A DNA stretch of 37,301 bases from Clostridia bacterium. Its GTDB lineage: Bacteria > Bacillota > Clostridia > Christensenellales > Aristaeellaceae. The DNA is taken from positions 1 to 37,301 of the forward strand of contig JAFSKN010000058.1 of NCBI GenBank assembly GCA_017448975.1. The letters run 5' to 3'. The notes under the pieces were generated by a model, which saw nothing but the letters and a program-made list of their open reading frames with translations, made no database searches and had not been told where the DNA came from. The translations under genes were made by a program, and so were the position numbers. Shown here in pieces: positions 24,927 through 33,630 of the stretch (positions are counted from its first letter, which is position 1; each line of letters opens with the position of its first letter).

Positions 24927-27900
24927 ATGCAGTGGACGGAGGGACAGCGGGCGGCCATCGAGGCGCGCAACGGCAGCGTGCTGGTGAGCGCGGCGGCGGG
25001 CTCGGGCAAAACGGCGGTGCTGGTGGAACGGGTGCTGTCCTTGCTGCGGGAGGGCGGCCGCATCGACCGCATGCTCATCGTCACCTTCACCCGGGCGGCG
25101 GCGGGTGAAATGCGGGAACGCATCGGCAAACGGCTCAATCAGGAGGGGGCGGAAAACGCCCATCTGCGCCTGCAGGCCATGCGGCTGAACCGGGCGGCCA
25201 TCTGTACCCTGCACGTATTCTGCGCCCGGGTGCTGAAAGAGCATTTCCAGGCCGTGGGGGTGGACCCCCTGGCCCGGATCGGAGACGAAGAAAAGCTGAA
25301 CGCCCTGCGCCGCCAGGCCCAGGACGAAACGCTGGAAAAGGCCTACGCGGAGCCCGGCGAGGACGAGCGCGCCCTGTTTTCCCAGTTCGAGGACGCCCAG
25401 ATCACCGCGCTGATGGATGAATTGTATACCTTCCTCATGGCCCAGGCGGACCCCTGGAGCTGGACGGAAACGCAGTGCGGGCCGGACCGCGCCCGCCTGG
25501 ACGCCTGGACGCCCCTGCTTCGGGCCCTGTGCCTGGCCCGATTGGAGGGCGCGGCGGAGCTGATCCCCGAAATGGAAGCGCTGATGAAGCAGGCGGACGG
25601 CCCGGCCCGGTACGCCGCCGCCTTCGAGGCGGACCGCGCCATGACGGAAGAACTGCTGGCCCAGCTCCGGGAAGCGCTGCCCTCCGGCGGGAAAACCAAT
25701 TTCGCCCGGCTGAGCACCAAGCGCGCCGCCCCGGAGGAGAACCCCGACACCGCGGCCCGGTTCAAGGCCCTGCGGGAGGAATGGAAGGAGCGGTTCAGCG
25801 CCGCCCGCCAGCTTTTGCCCGATGATCCGGAGCGGGCGGAAATGGATTTACAGCATACCCTGCCCGCCCTGCGTGCCCTGTGCGGACTGGTGAAGCGCAT
25901 GGACGCGCGGTATTTTGCGCTCAAGCAGCGCCGGAATTATCTGGATTACAGCGATTTGGAGCACTTGACCCTGAAAGCCCTGGAAAACGACGCCGTGCGC
26001 GACGCGGTGGCGGGGAGCTTCGACGCCCTGTTTATCGACGAATACCAGGACGTGTCCGGCATTCAGGAAGCCATCCTGCGAAGGCTGCACGAAGGGCAGA
26101 AAAACCTGCTGTTCATGGTGGGCGACGTAAAGCAGAGCATTTACCGCTTCCGGCTGGCCGATCCCACCCTGTTTCTGGAAAAATACCGGACTTACTCCCC
26201 GGAGGAAACGGCGGAGGAAAGAAAAATTTTGCTCCAGCAGAATTTCCGGTCCGACGAAAACGTGCTGCTTTCGGTGAACGAGGTGTTTTCCCACGCTATG
26301 CGGGAAAAGGAAACGGAAATCGCCTACGACGAAAATGCCATGCTGCGTCCCGGCGGGGGCCAGCCCTTAGGCGCGCCCGTGGAAATCCACCTGATCGCCG
26401 CTCCGGAGGAGGACGGCGGCGAGGGCACCGAGCTGACCCAGGGCTACCGGTACGAGGCTGCTTTTGTCGCCAAAAGAATCAAAGAACTCATGCGCTTCGC
26501 CACTGTACGGGAAGGAGAGGGCGCCCGTCCTTTGCGCTTCCGGGACATCGCCCTGCTTTTGCGCTACGCCTCCGGCCGCGCCCCTTATATCGCAAGGGCG
26601 CTGCAATTGGAGGGCATCCCGGTATACAGCGACGCCGACGCCCAGTTTTTCGATCTGCCCGAGGTGGCGGATCTGATGAACCTGCTGCGGGTGATCGATA
26701 ACCCCTTGCAGGATATCCCGCTGCTTTCCGCCCTGCGCTGCCCCTGCTTCGGCTTTACGGAGGAGGAATTGGCCCGCGTCCGTTTGGTGGGCCGCGCTCC
26801 CGGCACGCCCTTTTACGCCGCCTTTGAGGACGCCTTGACGGAAGAAAGCCCCTTGGGCGACAAAGCCCGGGCCGCCTGGGACACGTTCAATTGGTGGCGC
26901 TTCCTGTCCGGCAGCCTCACGGTGGATCAGCTGATCTGGCGGGTGCTGGAGGAAAGCGGGCTGTACATGCGGGCGGGGGCCCTGCCCGAAGGGGAGCTGC
27001 GCCAGGCCAACCTGCGATTGCTTGCCGAGCGCGCCCAGGGCGAAAGCGCCCTGGAGGGCTTGGGGGCGTTCCTGCGGGAAACCGGGCGGCTCCACGGCTC
27101 CGACGACGGCAAGGCCGCCAAGACCCTTGGGGAAAACGAGGACGTGGTGCGCATCCTGACCCTGCATAAATCCAAGGGCCTGGAATTTCCCGTGGTGTTT
27201 CTGCTGGAAATGGCCCGGAGCTTCCGCAAGAGCGGCGGAAGCCTCCTTCGCCTGCACGCCCATCACGGCATGGCCCTGCAATATATCGACGGGGAACGGC
27301 GGGTGACGCGGGAAACCTGCGCGTTCAGCGCTTTGAGCGGGGTCAGCGAAAAAGAAGCCCGGGCCGAGGAAGCGCGGCTTCTGTACGTGGGCATGACCCG
27401 CGCCCGGGAACGGCTGATTTTAGTGGGTTCCCCCCGCAGGCTGGACGCTTCCCTGGAAAAGTGGAGCCGTCCCGCCACCGCCTACGCCGCAGGGGCGGCG
27501 GGCTGCATGCTGGATTGGGTCATGCAGAGCTTAGGCGGCTTCCGGGAGGGAGAATCCATTGGAAAAAACGGCAGTGTGTGGCGCATGCGCGCAGAAAAAG
27601 CGGATGAGTTGACAGCTCCCGCCGTCGCCCATGTGATCCCCCCCGTTCTCGCCCTGGACGCACCGCCGGACGAGCGCACCCAGGCCCGCATGACCCGGCG
27701 GCTGCCCGTGAACCCGCCGCTTAAAACCTCCGTCACCGCCATCGCCAAGACCCTGCGGGAGGAAAAGGACGCCTGGGAATCCCCCGCCGACAAGCGCCGC
27801 CTGCCCGAGGAAGCGCCCAAGCCCGCGTTTCTTACGGAGCAACGCGTCACCGCCGCCCAGCGCGGCACCATCACCCACCGGGTGCTGGGCCAGATCGACT

Positions 27901-28322
27901 ACGCGCTGGTGCGCCAGGGGAAATTGGCCCAGGCCCTGGACCGGCTGCAGCAGCAGGGCGTGCTGACCGACGGAGAGCGGGCCGCTGTGCGCATGCACTG
28001 GCTCACCGGCTTTTTCTCCTCTCCCCTGGGCCGGCGGGCCCTGGCGGCAAAGGAGATACACCGGGAATGGTCCTTTAACCTCAAGGGGGACAAGGGCAGC
28101 ATGATCCAGGGTGTCATCGACCTGTGTTTTCTGGAAAATGGCCGTTGGGTGCTGGCCGACTACAAAACCGACGCCGCCGACGGGGACGAGCTGCTGCGCC
28201 GCTACGCCCTGCAGCTGCGCTGGTACGCCAAGGCCCTTTCCCAAATCACCGGCGTCCCCGTGGGCGAAACCCTGATTTTCAGCCTGCGGGCGGGGAAATG
28301 CTTTGAAGTGCCGGAAGAATAA
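24927..28322 (+). CDS. addA: ATP-dependent helicase/nuclease subunit A
   Basis: A 1131-residue AddA-type UvrD-family helicase with a C-terminal nuclease, which with AddB processes double-strand DNA ends for RecA-dependent repair. Motifs in order: the Q-motif region MQWTEGQRAAIEA, Walker A SAAAGSGKTAVLVERV, TFTRAAAGEMRERI (Ia), FIDEYQDVSGIQ (II), VGDVKQSIYRFRLADPTLF (III), LTLHKSKGLEFPVVFL (V), LLYVGMTRARERL (VI), and the RecB-type nuclease core VIDLCF...WVLADYKTD near the C terminus. The start at 24927 follows GCGGAGG; upstream in-frame codons lie over the promoter. addB, normally just upstream, is absent here; an IS remnant occupies that side. Confidence 0.95.
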   Translation: MQWTEGQRAAIEARNGSVLVSAAAGSGKTAVLVERVLSLLREGGRIDRMLIVTFTRAAAGEMRERIGKRLNQEGAENAHLRLQAMRLNRAAICTLHVFCARVLKEHFQAVGVDPLARIGDEEKLNALRRQAQDETLEKAYAEPGEDERALFSQFEDAQITALMDELYTFLMAQADPWSWTETQCGPDRARLDAWTPLLRALCLARLEGAAELIPEMEALMKQADGPARYAAAFEADRAMTEELLAQLREALPSGGKTNFARLSTKRAAPEENPDTAARFKALREEWKERFSAARQLLPDDPERAEMDLQHTLPALRALCGLVKRMDARYFALKQRRNYLDYSDLEHLTLKALENDAVRDAVAGSFDALFIDEYQDVSGIQEAILRRLHEGQKNLLFMVGDVKQSIYRFRLADPTLFLEKYRTYSPEETAEERKILLQQNFRSDENVLLSVNEVFSHAMREKETEIAYDENAMLRPGGGQPLGAPVEIHLIAAPEEDGGEGTELTQGYRYEAAFVAKRIKELMRFATVREGEGARPLRFRDIALLLRYASGRAPYIARALQLEGIPVYSDADAQFFDLPEVADLMNLLRVIDNPLQDIPLLSALRCPCFGFTEEELARVRLVGRAPGTPFYAAFEDALTEESPLGDKARAAWDTFNWWRFLSGSLTVDQLIWRVLEESGLYMRAGALPEGELRQANLRLLAERAQGESALEGLGAFLRETGRLHGSDDGKAAKTLGENEDVVRILTLHKSKGLEFPVVFLLEMARSFRKSGGSLLRLHAHHGMALQYIDGERRVTRETCAFSALSGVSEKEARAEEARLLYVGMTRARERLILVGSPRRLDASLEKWSRPATAYAAGAAGCMLDWVMQSLGGFREGESIGKNGSVWRMRAEKADELTAPAVAHVIPPVLALDAPPDERTQARMTRRLPVNPPLKTSVTAIAKTLREEKDAWESPADKRRLPEEAPKPAFLTEQRVTAAQRGTITHRVLGQIDYALVRQGKLAQALDRLQQQGVLTDGERAAVRMHWLTGFFSSPLGRRALAAKEIHREWSFNLKGDKGSMIQGVIDLCFLENGRWVLADYKTDAADGDELLRRYALQLRWYAKALSQITGVPVGETLIFSLRAGKCFEVPEE

Positions 28323-28325
28323 CAC

Positions 28326-28360
28326 AAAAAATCGCCGGAGGACAAGTGCCTCCGGCGATT
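28326..28360 (-). terminator. Rho-independent terminator, mreB side
   Basis: A perfect 12-bp stem AATCGCCGGAGG/CCTCCGGCGATT with a 7-base loop. Read on the minus strand it is followed by a T-run, so it ends transcripts coming from the mreB-like gene across the hairpin array. On the plus strand it may also end addA, less efficiently. Confidence 0.7.
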
Positions 28361-28386
28361 CAGACCATCAACAAACCCCGGGATGC

Positions 28387-28632
28387 ATCGAAGGGCCCTC
28401 AGGCCCTTCGATTTTCATTCCGCAGGCGGCGGCGTGTACGTCGCCGAGGAGCGGCTGAAAGCCGCTTCCTATATCAATTTCTGGCCGTAAAATGTGCGGT
28501 TCCGACCTATCGGGTCGAAACCGCCATTTTACAAGAAATTGATGCAACCCATCGAAAGACTGCTTTAGCTGACTTTCGATGGCAGAGCATCGACTTTGTC
28601 GATGCTCTGAAACGCAGGGGCGCTTGGCCCCG
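28387..28632. repeat. Hairpin array, locus C
   Basis: It fills the space between addA and the mreB-like gene. Hairpins: 28387-28412 (11-bp perfect stem, 4-base loop), 28431-28449 (exact inverse of the 19-mer at 19232), AGCGGC-tgaaa-GCCGCT near 28450-28465, a 71-base nested hairpin 28473-28543, 28550-28581 (9-bp arms), 28584-28608 (11-bp perfect stem, 3-base loop) and GGGGC-gcttg-GCCCC near 28617-28631. No protein is likely to be encoded. Confidence 0.75.
28473..28543. repeat. 71-base nested hairpin
   Basis: Successive complementary blocks nest from outside in: ATCAATTTCT/AGAAATTGAT, GTAAAATG/CATTTTAC, GCGGTT/AACCGC, then CGACC/GGTCG around the apex. Small asymmetric interruptions separate the blocks. 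It is the longest single fold seen in the window. Confidence 0.8.
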
Positions 28633-28649
28633 GCAAAATTTTTTCAAGC

Positions 28650-29678
28650 TTACCGCCGCTTCCGCCGGTCGCTTAAATATTTCCCGAATTCGCTCCAGTT
28701 TTCCAGGGTCTGTCCGCAGCCCCGGGCCACGCATTCCTGGGGATATTCCGCCAGGCGGCAGTCCACCTTGAGGCCCATGGTGATGGCCTCCGTCAGGCCC
28801 GAAAGCAGCGCGCCGCCGCCGGTGAGGATAATGCCGGTTTCAAAAATATCGGCCAGCAGCTCGGCAGGGGTTTTTTCCAGCACGGCCTGGATGGCTTCCA
28901 TCAGGCTGTGGAGGGGTTCGTCCAAGGCTTCGGTGATTTCGTCGCTGGTGATGCGCATGATCTTGGGCAGGCCGGAAAGCAGGTTGCGCCCGGTGATTTC
29001 CATATAGAACTGTTCGTTCCGGGGCAGGGCGGACCCAATGCTGATTTTCAGGTCCTCGGCGGTGGGCTGACCGATGAGCAGATTGTGCTTGCGCCGGATG
29101 TAGCGGATAATGGCGTCGTCAAAGGCGTCGCTGCCGATCTGATTGACGGATTCCTTGTTGCTGGCGATAACCTGGCCCTGGGAAATCACGGCGATGTCCG
29201 CCGTACCGCCGCCGATATCCACGATCATTTTCCCGTAGGCTTCTCCGATGGGCAGGCCCGCCCCGATGGCCGCCGCGATGGGACGGTCCATCAATTGGGT
29301 GCGGCGCGCGCCGGTTTCAAACAGGCTGGTGGTGATCCGGTGCCTTTCCATTTCATTCACGCCCGAAGGCACGGAAATCAGCACCCGGGGGCCGCCGATC
29401 AGGCGCTTGCCCACCACTTTACCCACGAAATAGCGCAGCATGGTGCAGGTCATGTCCAAATCGCCCACCATACCGTTCTGCAGCGGGCGGATGGCGGCGA
29501 TATTGCTGGGCGTGCGGCCCATCATGCGGCGCGCGTCCTCGCCCACAGCAAGCACGCTGCGTGTGTCCCGGTCAAAAGCGATCACGGCGGGCTCGTTGAG
29601 CACAATGTCCTTCCCCTTGCCGAAGATCACCACGCTGGCCGTGCCTAAATCCACCCCAATGTCCAGAACCGTTGCCAT
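28650..29678 (-). CDS. mreB: MreB/Mbl family rod-shape-determining protein
   Basis: A 342-residue bacterial actin homologue of normal length that assembles under the membrane and guides cell-wall synthesis. The phosphate-1 loop IGVDLGTASVVIF, the PSGVNEMERHR segment, the phosphate-2 loop MIVDIGGGTADIAVIS and the adenosine motif GIILTGGGALLSGL are all present. AAAAGGAG precedes the ATG. mreC and mreD are not adjacent, so this may be an Mbl or MreBH paralogue rather than the main mre-operon copy; the symbol is used in the family sense. It is divergent from the parAB row and ends against hairpin locus C. Confidence 0.9.
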   Translation of the reverse strand: MATVLDIGVDLGTASVVIFGKGKDIVLNEPAVIAFDRDTRSVLAVGEDARRMMGRTPSNIAAIRPLQNGMVGDLDMTCTMLRYFVGKVVGKRLIGGPRVLISVPSGVNEMERHRITTSLFETGARRTQLMDRPIAAAIGAGLPIGEAYGKMIVDIGGGTADIAVISQGQVIASNKESVNQIGSDAFDDAIIRYIRRKHNLLIGQPTAEDLKISIGSALPRNEQFYMEITGRNLLSGLPKIMRITSDEITEALDEPLHSLMEAIQAVLEKTPAELLADIFETGIILTGGGALLSGLTEAITMGLKVDCRLAEYPQECVARGCGQTLENWSEFGKYLSDRRKRR

Positions 29679-30076
29679 TCCTGCTTCTCCTTTTCTTGCA
29701 GCTTCTATACCTTGTGAGTAATACGACGCAGGAACGGAAATTCCTTCTTTGGGCCGTATTTTTGGGATTTAAATGCTACTTTCTTTGAAAAATCACCGCA
29801 ATTTTGGCGCACATTCTCCACTTTTTTTGAAAAATCGACCTTGCGGCAAAGAAGCGCAGCCCGAAAACTGCGGAAAAGACCCTTGACGCTTTCCTCGGGC
29901 TATGACATAATGAAGCCGCGGCAGGCCATGATAAACGTTTATTCGGCACGCATATAAAAACTGTTTCCTTTCCGGCAGAAATCGTGTATAATGAGCTTAT
30001 CACAGACGGGATCAGCGCGGTTTGCCAGAGAATTTTCATTCAACGGATGATACGCCCGTGAGGGGAGGAAAGACCC
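29679..30076. other. Divergent intergenic region, mreB / parAB row
   Basis: A 398-base region without genes, more AT-rich than its surroundings. The plus strand carries a promoter at 29883-29911 and an additional TATAAT at 29987-29992. An inverted repeat AATACG/CGTATT encloses GGAA/TTCC at about 29721-29760. I could not assign a convincing minus promoter for the mreB-like gene. Confidence 0.45.
29883..29911 (+). promoter_or_regulatory. Sigma-A promoter for the parAB row
   Basis: TTGACG (29883-29888) and CATAAT (29906-29911) have 17-base spacing. A second TATAAT at 29987-29992 has only a weak -35 match (TTTCCT) and could be an alternative start. Confidence 0.55.
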
Positions 30077-30553
30077 ATGGTTTCCCAGGCGCAGGTGATG
30101 ATCGTGCTCAGGCCCTGGCTGGGCGGGCCGCTGCTGGAGGCCCTGGCGCCCACGGTGCGCGAGATCGCCGGACGGCTGAACGGCTTTTCCTTCGGAGACG
30201 GCCGGGACGGCTTGGCCGGGGAACTGGACAGCCTGCTGTTTCGCGCCGTGCGGCAGGCCACGGGCGGCAGCATGCTCATCGCTCTGGACGACGGCACCTG
30301 GGTGCGTTCCCGGCTGGAGGATTTTGCCGCCATGGCCGACGAACTGATGCTGCTTCCCTTCCTGGAACTGCCTGTGGACGAAGAGCACCTGCAATCCCTT
30401 CGGGATTATTCCATGCGTTACCCCAGCCTGTCCGCCCTGCGGGCCCTGTACACCCGCTTTGCATCCCTCCAGACGCGGGAGGAGCTCGCCGCAATCGCGT
30501 CGGTGGCCCAAAAATGCTATCCGGCGTTCCGGTGGCGGGAATGGCTGCAATAA
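30077..30553 (+). CDS. Unknown small protein preceding parA
   Basis: A 158-residue, soluble, mostly helical protein that I do not recognise. The N terminus (MVSQAQVMIVLRPWLGG) is hydrophobic but not a clear membrane segment. A central GGSMLIALDDGTWVRSR stretch looks like a beta hairpin and the C terminus is rich in Arg and aromatic residues. GAGGGGAGG precedes the ATG. It ends 24 bases before parA on the same strand and is first in the row, so a role tied to chromosome segregation or its regulation is possible but only by position. Confidence 0.7.
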   Translation: MVSQAQVMIVLRPWLGGPLLEALAPTVREIAGRLNGFSFGDGRDGLAGELDSLLFRAVRQATGGSMLIALDDGTWVRSRLEDFAAMADELMLLPFLELPVDEEHLQSLRDYSMRYPSLSALRALYTRFASLQTREELAAIASVAQKCYPAFRWREWLQ

Positions 30554-30577
30554 CAAACAAAAGGATTTGATTATTTC

Positions 30578-31345
30578 GTGAGCAAAATCATCTGCATCGC
30601 CAACCAGAAGGGCGGCGTGGGCAAAACCACCACCGCCGTGAATTTAGCGGCCTGCCTGGCCGAAGCGGGAAGGAAAACCCTGCTGGTGGATATGGACCCC
30701 CAGGGCAACGCCAGCAGCGGCTTGGGCGTGAAGGCCGGAAAGAAAACGGTTTATGAAGCGCTGTTGGGGGAATGCACCCTGGACAGCACCCTGGCGTCCA
30801 CCCGGCAGAACCGCTTATGGGTGGCCCCTGCGGATATCCGTCTGGCCGGAGCCGAGCTGGAACTGGCCAACATGAGCCGCCGGGAATACCGCATGCGGGC
30901 GGCGCTGGAGCCCATCCGCGCCCAGTACGATTTCATCATCATCGACTGCCCGCCCTCCCTGGGCCTGCTGACGGTGAACGCCCTCACCGCCGCCCAAAGC
31001 ATTCTGATCCCCATCCAGTGCGAATACTATGCCTTGGAAGGGGTCACCGCCCTGATGAACACCGTGCAGCGGGTGAAGCGGGGGCTGAATCCGGGGCTGG
31101 AAATCGAAGGCGTGCTGCTGACCATGCTGGATGGCCGCACCAATTTGGGCCTGCAGGTGGTGGCGGAAGTGAAGAAGCACTTCAAATCCTCGGTATTCAA
31201 AACCACCGTGCCCCGCACCGTGCGCTTAGGCGAAGCCCCCAGCCACGGCCTGCCCATTCACTTGTACGATCCCCGCAGCACCGGCACGGAAGCGTATATG
31301 GCGCTTTCCCAAGAGGTCATTAAGAAGAACAAGAATTTGAAATAA
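30578..31345 (+). CDS. parA: Chromosome-partitioning ATPase ParA/Soj
   Basis: A 255-residue ParA-type P-loop ATPase that binds DNA as an ATP dimer and is released by ParB. The deviant Walker A motif [17 protein letters not shown] is at the N terminus, switch I at [14 protein letters not shown] and Walker B at [14 protein letters not shown]. There is no N-terminal DNA-binding extension, which fits a chromosomal Soj rather than a plasmid ParA of the long type. The start codon is GTG, with AAAGGA upstream. parB follows after a 159-base gap that contains a dispersed inverted-repeat element. Confidence 0.94.
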   Translation: MSKIICIANQKGGVGKTTTAVNLAACLAEAGRKTLLVDMDPQGNASSGLGVKAGKKTVYEALLGECTLDSTLASTRQNRLWVAPADIRLAGAELELANMSRREYRMRAALEPIRAQYDFIIIDCPPSLGLLTVNALTAAQSILIPIQCEYYALEGVTALMNTVQRVKRGLNPGLEIEGVLLTMLDGRTNLGLQVVAEVKKHFKSSVFKTTVPRTVRLGEAPSHGLPIHLYDPRSTGTEAYMALSQEVIKKNKNLK

Positions 31346-31370
31346 TTTCAAGGATTCGATTCGATAGAGC

Positions 31371-31464
31371 GGAGAGTTGAGATATTATATAGTGTTTAAC
31401 ACAGGAGATACCTATTTGATTGACTATATAAATCTCACCTCTCAGCTCTTCACTCTCAACTCTC
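31371..31464. repeat. GAGAGTTGAGAT inverted-repeat element, copy 1
   Basis: A 94-base element between parA and parB begins with GGAGAGTTGAGAT and ends with CTCAACTCTC, with ATATAGT/ACTATAT paired further in. A related copy lies at 35632-35723. The outer arms and the AATAAATCTCA-type inner edge are shared, whereas the centre is not. It encodes no transposase and looks like a small non-autonomous repeat. Confidence 0.7.
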
Positions 31465-31504
31465 ATTCAAAATCATATTATCCAGGATGGAGTGGAAATC
31501 AATC

Positions 31505-32356
31505 ATGAAAAAGACCGGCCTGGGAAGGGGCCTGGACGCCCTGCTGCCTGAAAGCGGCGATCTGGAAAACACGGTGAGCATGATCGCCGTGACGGAGCTG
31601 GACCGAAATCCCGATCAGCCCCGGCGGGAATTTGACGAAGCCTCCCTCCAGGCGCTGGCGGATTCCATCAAGCAGGCGGGGGTGCTGCAGCCCCTGCTGG
31701 TGGTGGAAAAGAACGGGCGCTACCGCATCGTAGCGGGAGAGCGGCGTTTCCGGGCCGCCCGCATGGCGGGGCTGGACGCGGTGCCCTGCATCGTGCGGGC
31801 CTTCACCCCCGCCGAGCAGATGGAAGCCGCGCTCATCGAAAACCTGCAGCGGGAGGACTTAAACCCCATCGAGGAAGCCGCCGCCATGAAGCAGTTCATG
31901 GAAGCCTGCGGCTATACCCAGGAGCAGGCGGCGAAAAAGTTAGGCAAATCCCGTCCCGCCGTGGCCAACAGCCTGCGCCTGCTTTCCCTTCCGGAAACCG
32001 TGCGGCAGGACGTGATCGCGGGCCGCATCAGCGCGGGCCACGCCCGGGTGCTGGCAGGGCTTGAGGACGAAAAACGCCAGGCGGCCCTGGCGCAGCTGGT
32101 GATCCTGGAGGGGTTAAGCGTCCGCGCCCTGGAAAAGCTGGCCGCGCAGCCGGAGTCCGCCATGCCCAAGCTCAAGCCCGCCCCTCGGCCCCTGCCCCTG
32201 GAATTGCAGGATATGGAAAGCCGCATGCGGGAAACCTTCGGCCTGCGCACCATGTTCAAGGGCAACCGCAAGCACGGGAAAATCATTCTGCAATACGAAA
32301 GCGAAGACGATTTGGAGAGGCTGTATCAATGCTTGGAACGGCTGGAAAAGCTGTAA
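31505..32356 (+). CDS. parB: Chromosome-partitioning protein ParB/Spo0J
   Basis: A 283-residue ParB that binds parS sites and, as a CTP-dependent clamp, spreads on DNA. It begins with the canonical MKKTGLGRGLDALLPE, the ParA-interacting tail. The CTP-binding/ParB-core segment includes NPDQPRREFDE and AGERRFRAARMAG, with the ENLQREDLNPIEEA motif next and the helix-turn-helix at YTQEQAAKKLGKSRPAVANSLRLL. The start at 31505 is preferred over 31487 because of this conserved N terminus. Its last 28 bases overlap the serine hydrolase gene. I did not find a parS palindrome by eye. Confidence 0.94.
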   Translation: MKKTGLGRGLDALLPESGDLENTVSMIAVTELDRNPDQPRREFDEASLQALADSIKQAGVLQPLLVVEKNGRYRIVAGERRFRAARMAGLDAVPCIVRAFTPAEQMEAALIENLQREDLNPIEEAAAMKQFMEACGYTQEQAAKKLGKSRPAVANSLRLLSLPETVRQDVIAGRISAGHARVLAGLEDEKRQAALAQLVILEGLSVRALEKLAAQPESAMPKLKPAPRPLPLELQDMESRMRETFGLRTMFKGNRKHGKIILQYESEDDLERLYQCLERLEKL

Positions 32357-33570
32357 GACGGCTGATTTCGCTGGCACTGATTCTGGCGCTGCTGGCGATC
32401 CCCTGCGGGGGCGTCGGCGAATTGGACGAGGAAACGGCCGCGGCGGCGGACGCCTATTTTCTGCGCATGTTCACCAATGCGGAAGCCATCGGCGGCGGCG
32501 TGATCGTGAACCGGGACGGGGAAACCCTGTACGCCTACTATTTCGGCGCGGACGCCAAGTATAACGGCCGCCCCGTGGACGGCGATACGGTGTTCAAGGT
32601 GGCTTCCCTGACCAAAATGATCACCGCCGTGGGCGTGATGCGGCTCAAGGAGGCGGGCAAGCTGAATCTGGACGCGCCGCTCACCTACGGGGAAGGCACG
32701 CCCATCCGCAATCCCCGCTTTCCCGATACGCCCGTCACCCTGCGCCAGGCCATGAGCCACACCTCCTCCCTGCTGGGCAGCGCGCCTTACGCCACCGCCC
32801 CCGCGTGGGAAAAGATCACCCCGGATCAGAACCGTTTTTTTTCCAAATATGAGCCGGGCACAAATTACGAATACGCCAACCTGAACGGCGGCATCATGGG
32901 CAGCGCCATCGAGCGGGCCTCGGGCCAGAGCCTGAACGCCTACATGCGCGATGCTATTTTCTCTCCCCTGGGCATCAACGCCGCCTACGCCGCCCATCTG
33001 CTGCCCGATCCCGCGCCTCTGTCCCGCACCTACACCCAGGACGGCGAGGTGTATATGAAAGCGGAAAAATATTTGGAGGAAGACCAGGCGTTTTACGAGG
33101 ATACCTGCGACCCGGACAGCCATTACCGTGCCTCCGTGGGCAGCCTGTACATCAGCCTGTCCGGCATGGCGAAAATCGGCGAGATGCTGGCCTGCGGCGG
33201 CGCGGCTGACGGCGTGCGGCTGCTCTCGCCCCAGGCAACGGCGGAAATGCGGGCCGATCAGCGCGCTGTGCGGGGGTCCAGCGTAACTGGGGAAAGCCCC
33301 TACGGCTTGGGCGTATACCGCTTCACCGCTTCCGACGGCCGCACCTGGTACGGCCATCAGGGACGCTGGGTGGGCATGCTGACCGATCTGTTCGTGGATC
33401 CGGATACCCGCACCGCCGTCGTGCTGGTGATGAACGGCGTGGGCCGCAGCGGCAGCGGCGAACTGGACGCCAAGGCCGAACGCACCCTTTTGCGGGTGGG
33501 GCAATGGCTGGATGGCGGAAGCGCGGACGAGGGCCCCGGCAGCTTTGTGGTGGATGAGGATCTGCCGTAA
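32329..33570 (+). CDS. Exported serine hydrolase, class C beta-lactamase type
   Basis: A 413-residue exported protein of the beta-lactamase/DD-peptidase-like serine hydrolase family. The signal peptide is residues 1 to about 30 (core LISLALILALLAIPC). The catalytic SxxK is in VASLTKMI (about 100), the YxN motif is YANLNG (about 185) and the third motif is HQG in GHQGRWVGM, which replaces the KTG of true lactamases. It probably acts on peptidoglycan peptides or D-amino-acid amides; drug resistance should not be assumed. The start lies inside parB, preceded there by GGAGAGG, giving a 28-base overlap and likely coupled translation. Confidence 0.87.
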   Translation: MLGTAGKAVRRLISLALILALLAIPCGGVGELDEETAAAADAYFLRMFTNAEAIGGGVIVNRDGETLYAYYFGADAKYNGRPVDGDTVFKVASLTKMITAVGVMRLKEAGKLNLDAPLTYGEGTPIRNPRFPDTPVTLRQAMSHTSSLLGSAPYATAPAWEKITPDQNRFFSKYEPGTNYEYANLNGGIMGSAIERASGQSLNAYMRDAIFSPLGINAAYAAHLLPDPAPLSRTYTQDGEVYMKAEKYLEEDQAFYEDTCDPDSHYRASVGSLYISLSGMAKIGEMLACGGAADGVRLLSPQATAEMRADQRAVRGSSVTGESPYGLGVYRFTASDGRTWYGHQGRWVGMLTDLFVDPDTRTAVVLVMNGVGRSGSGELDAKAERTLLRVGQWLDGGSADEGPGSFVVDEDLP

Positions 33571-33630
33571 TCATTCCGAAATAAGCGGAGGAAATCCGTT
33601 TAAAATATATAACAGTAGGAGGAAAAAAAC

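Noticed and set aside
30077-32356. Plasmid or prophage partition module
   Set aside because: ParA is the short Soj type, ParB has the canonical chromosomal N terminus, and no replication, phage or conjugation genes are nearby.
32329-33570. Calling this a beta-lactamase resistance gene
   Set aside because: SxxK and YxN are present but the third motif is HQG and the family is mostly peptidases and esterases; resistance cannot be inferred.
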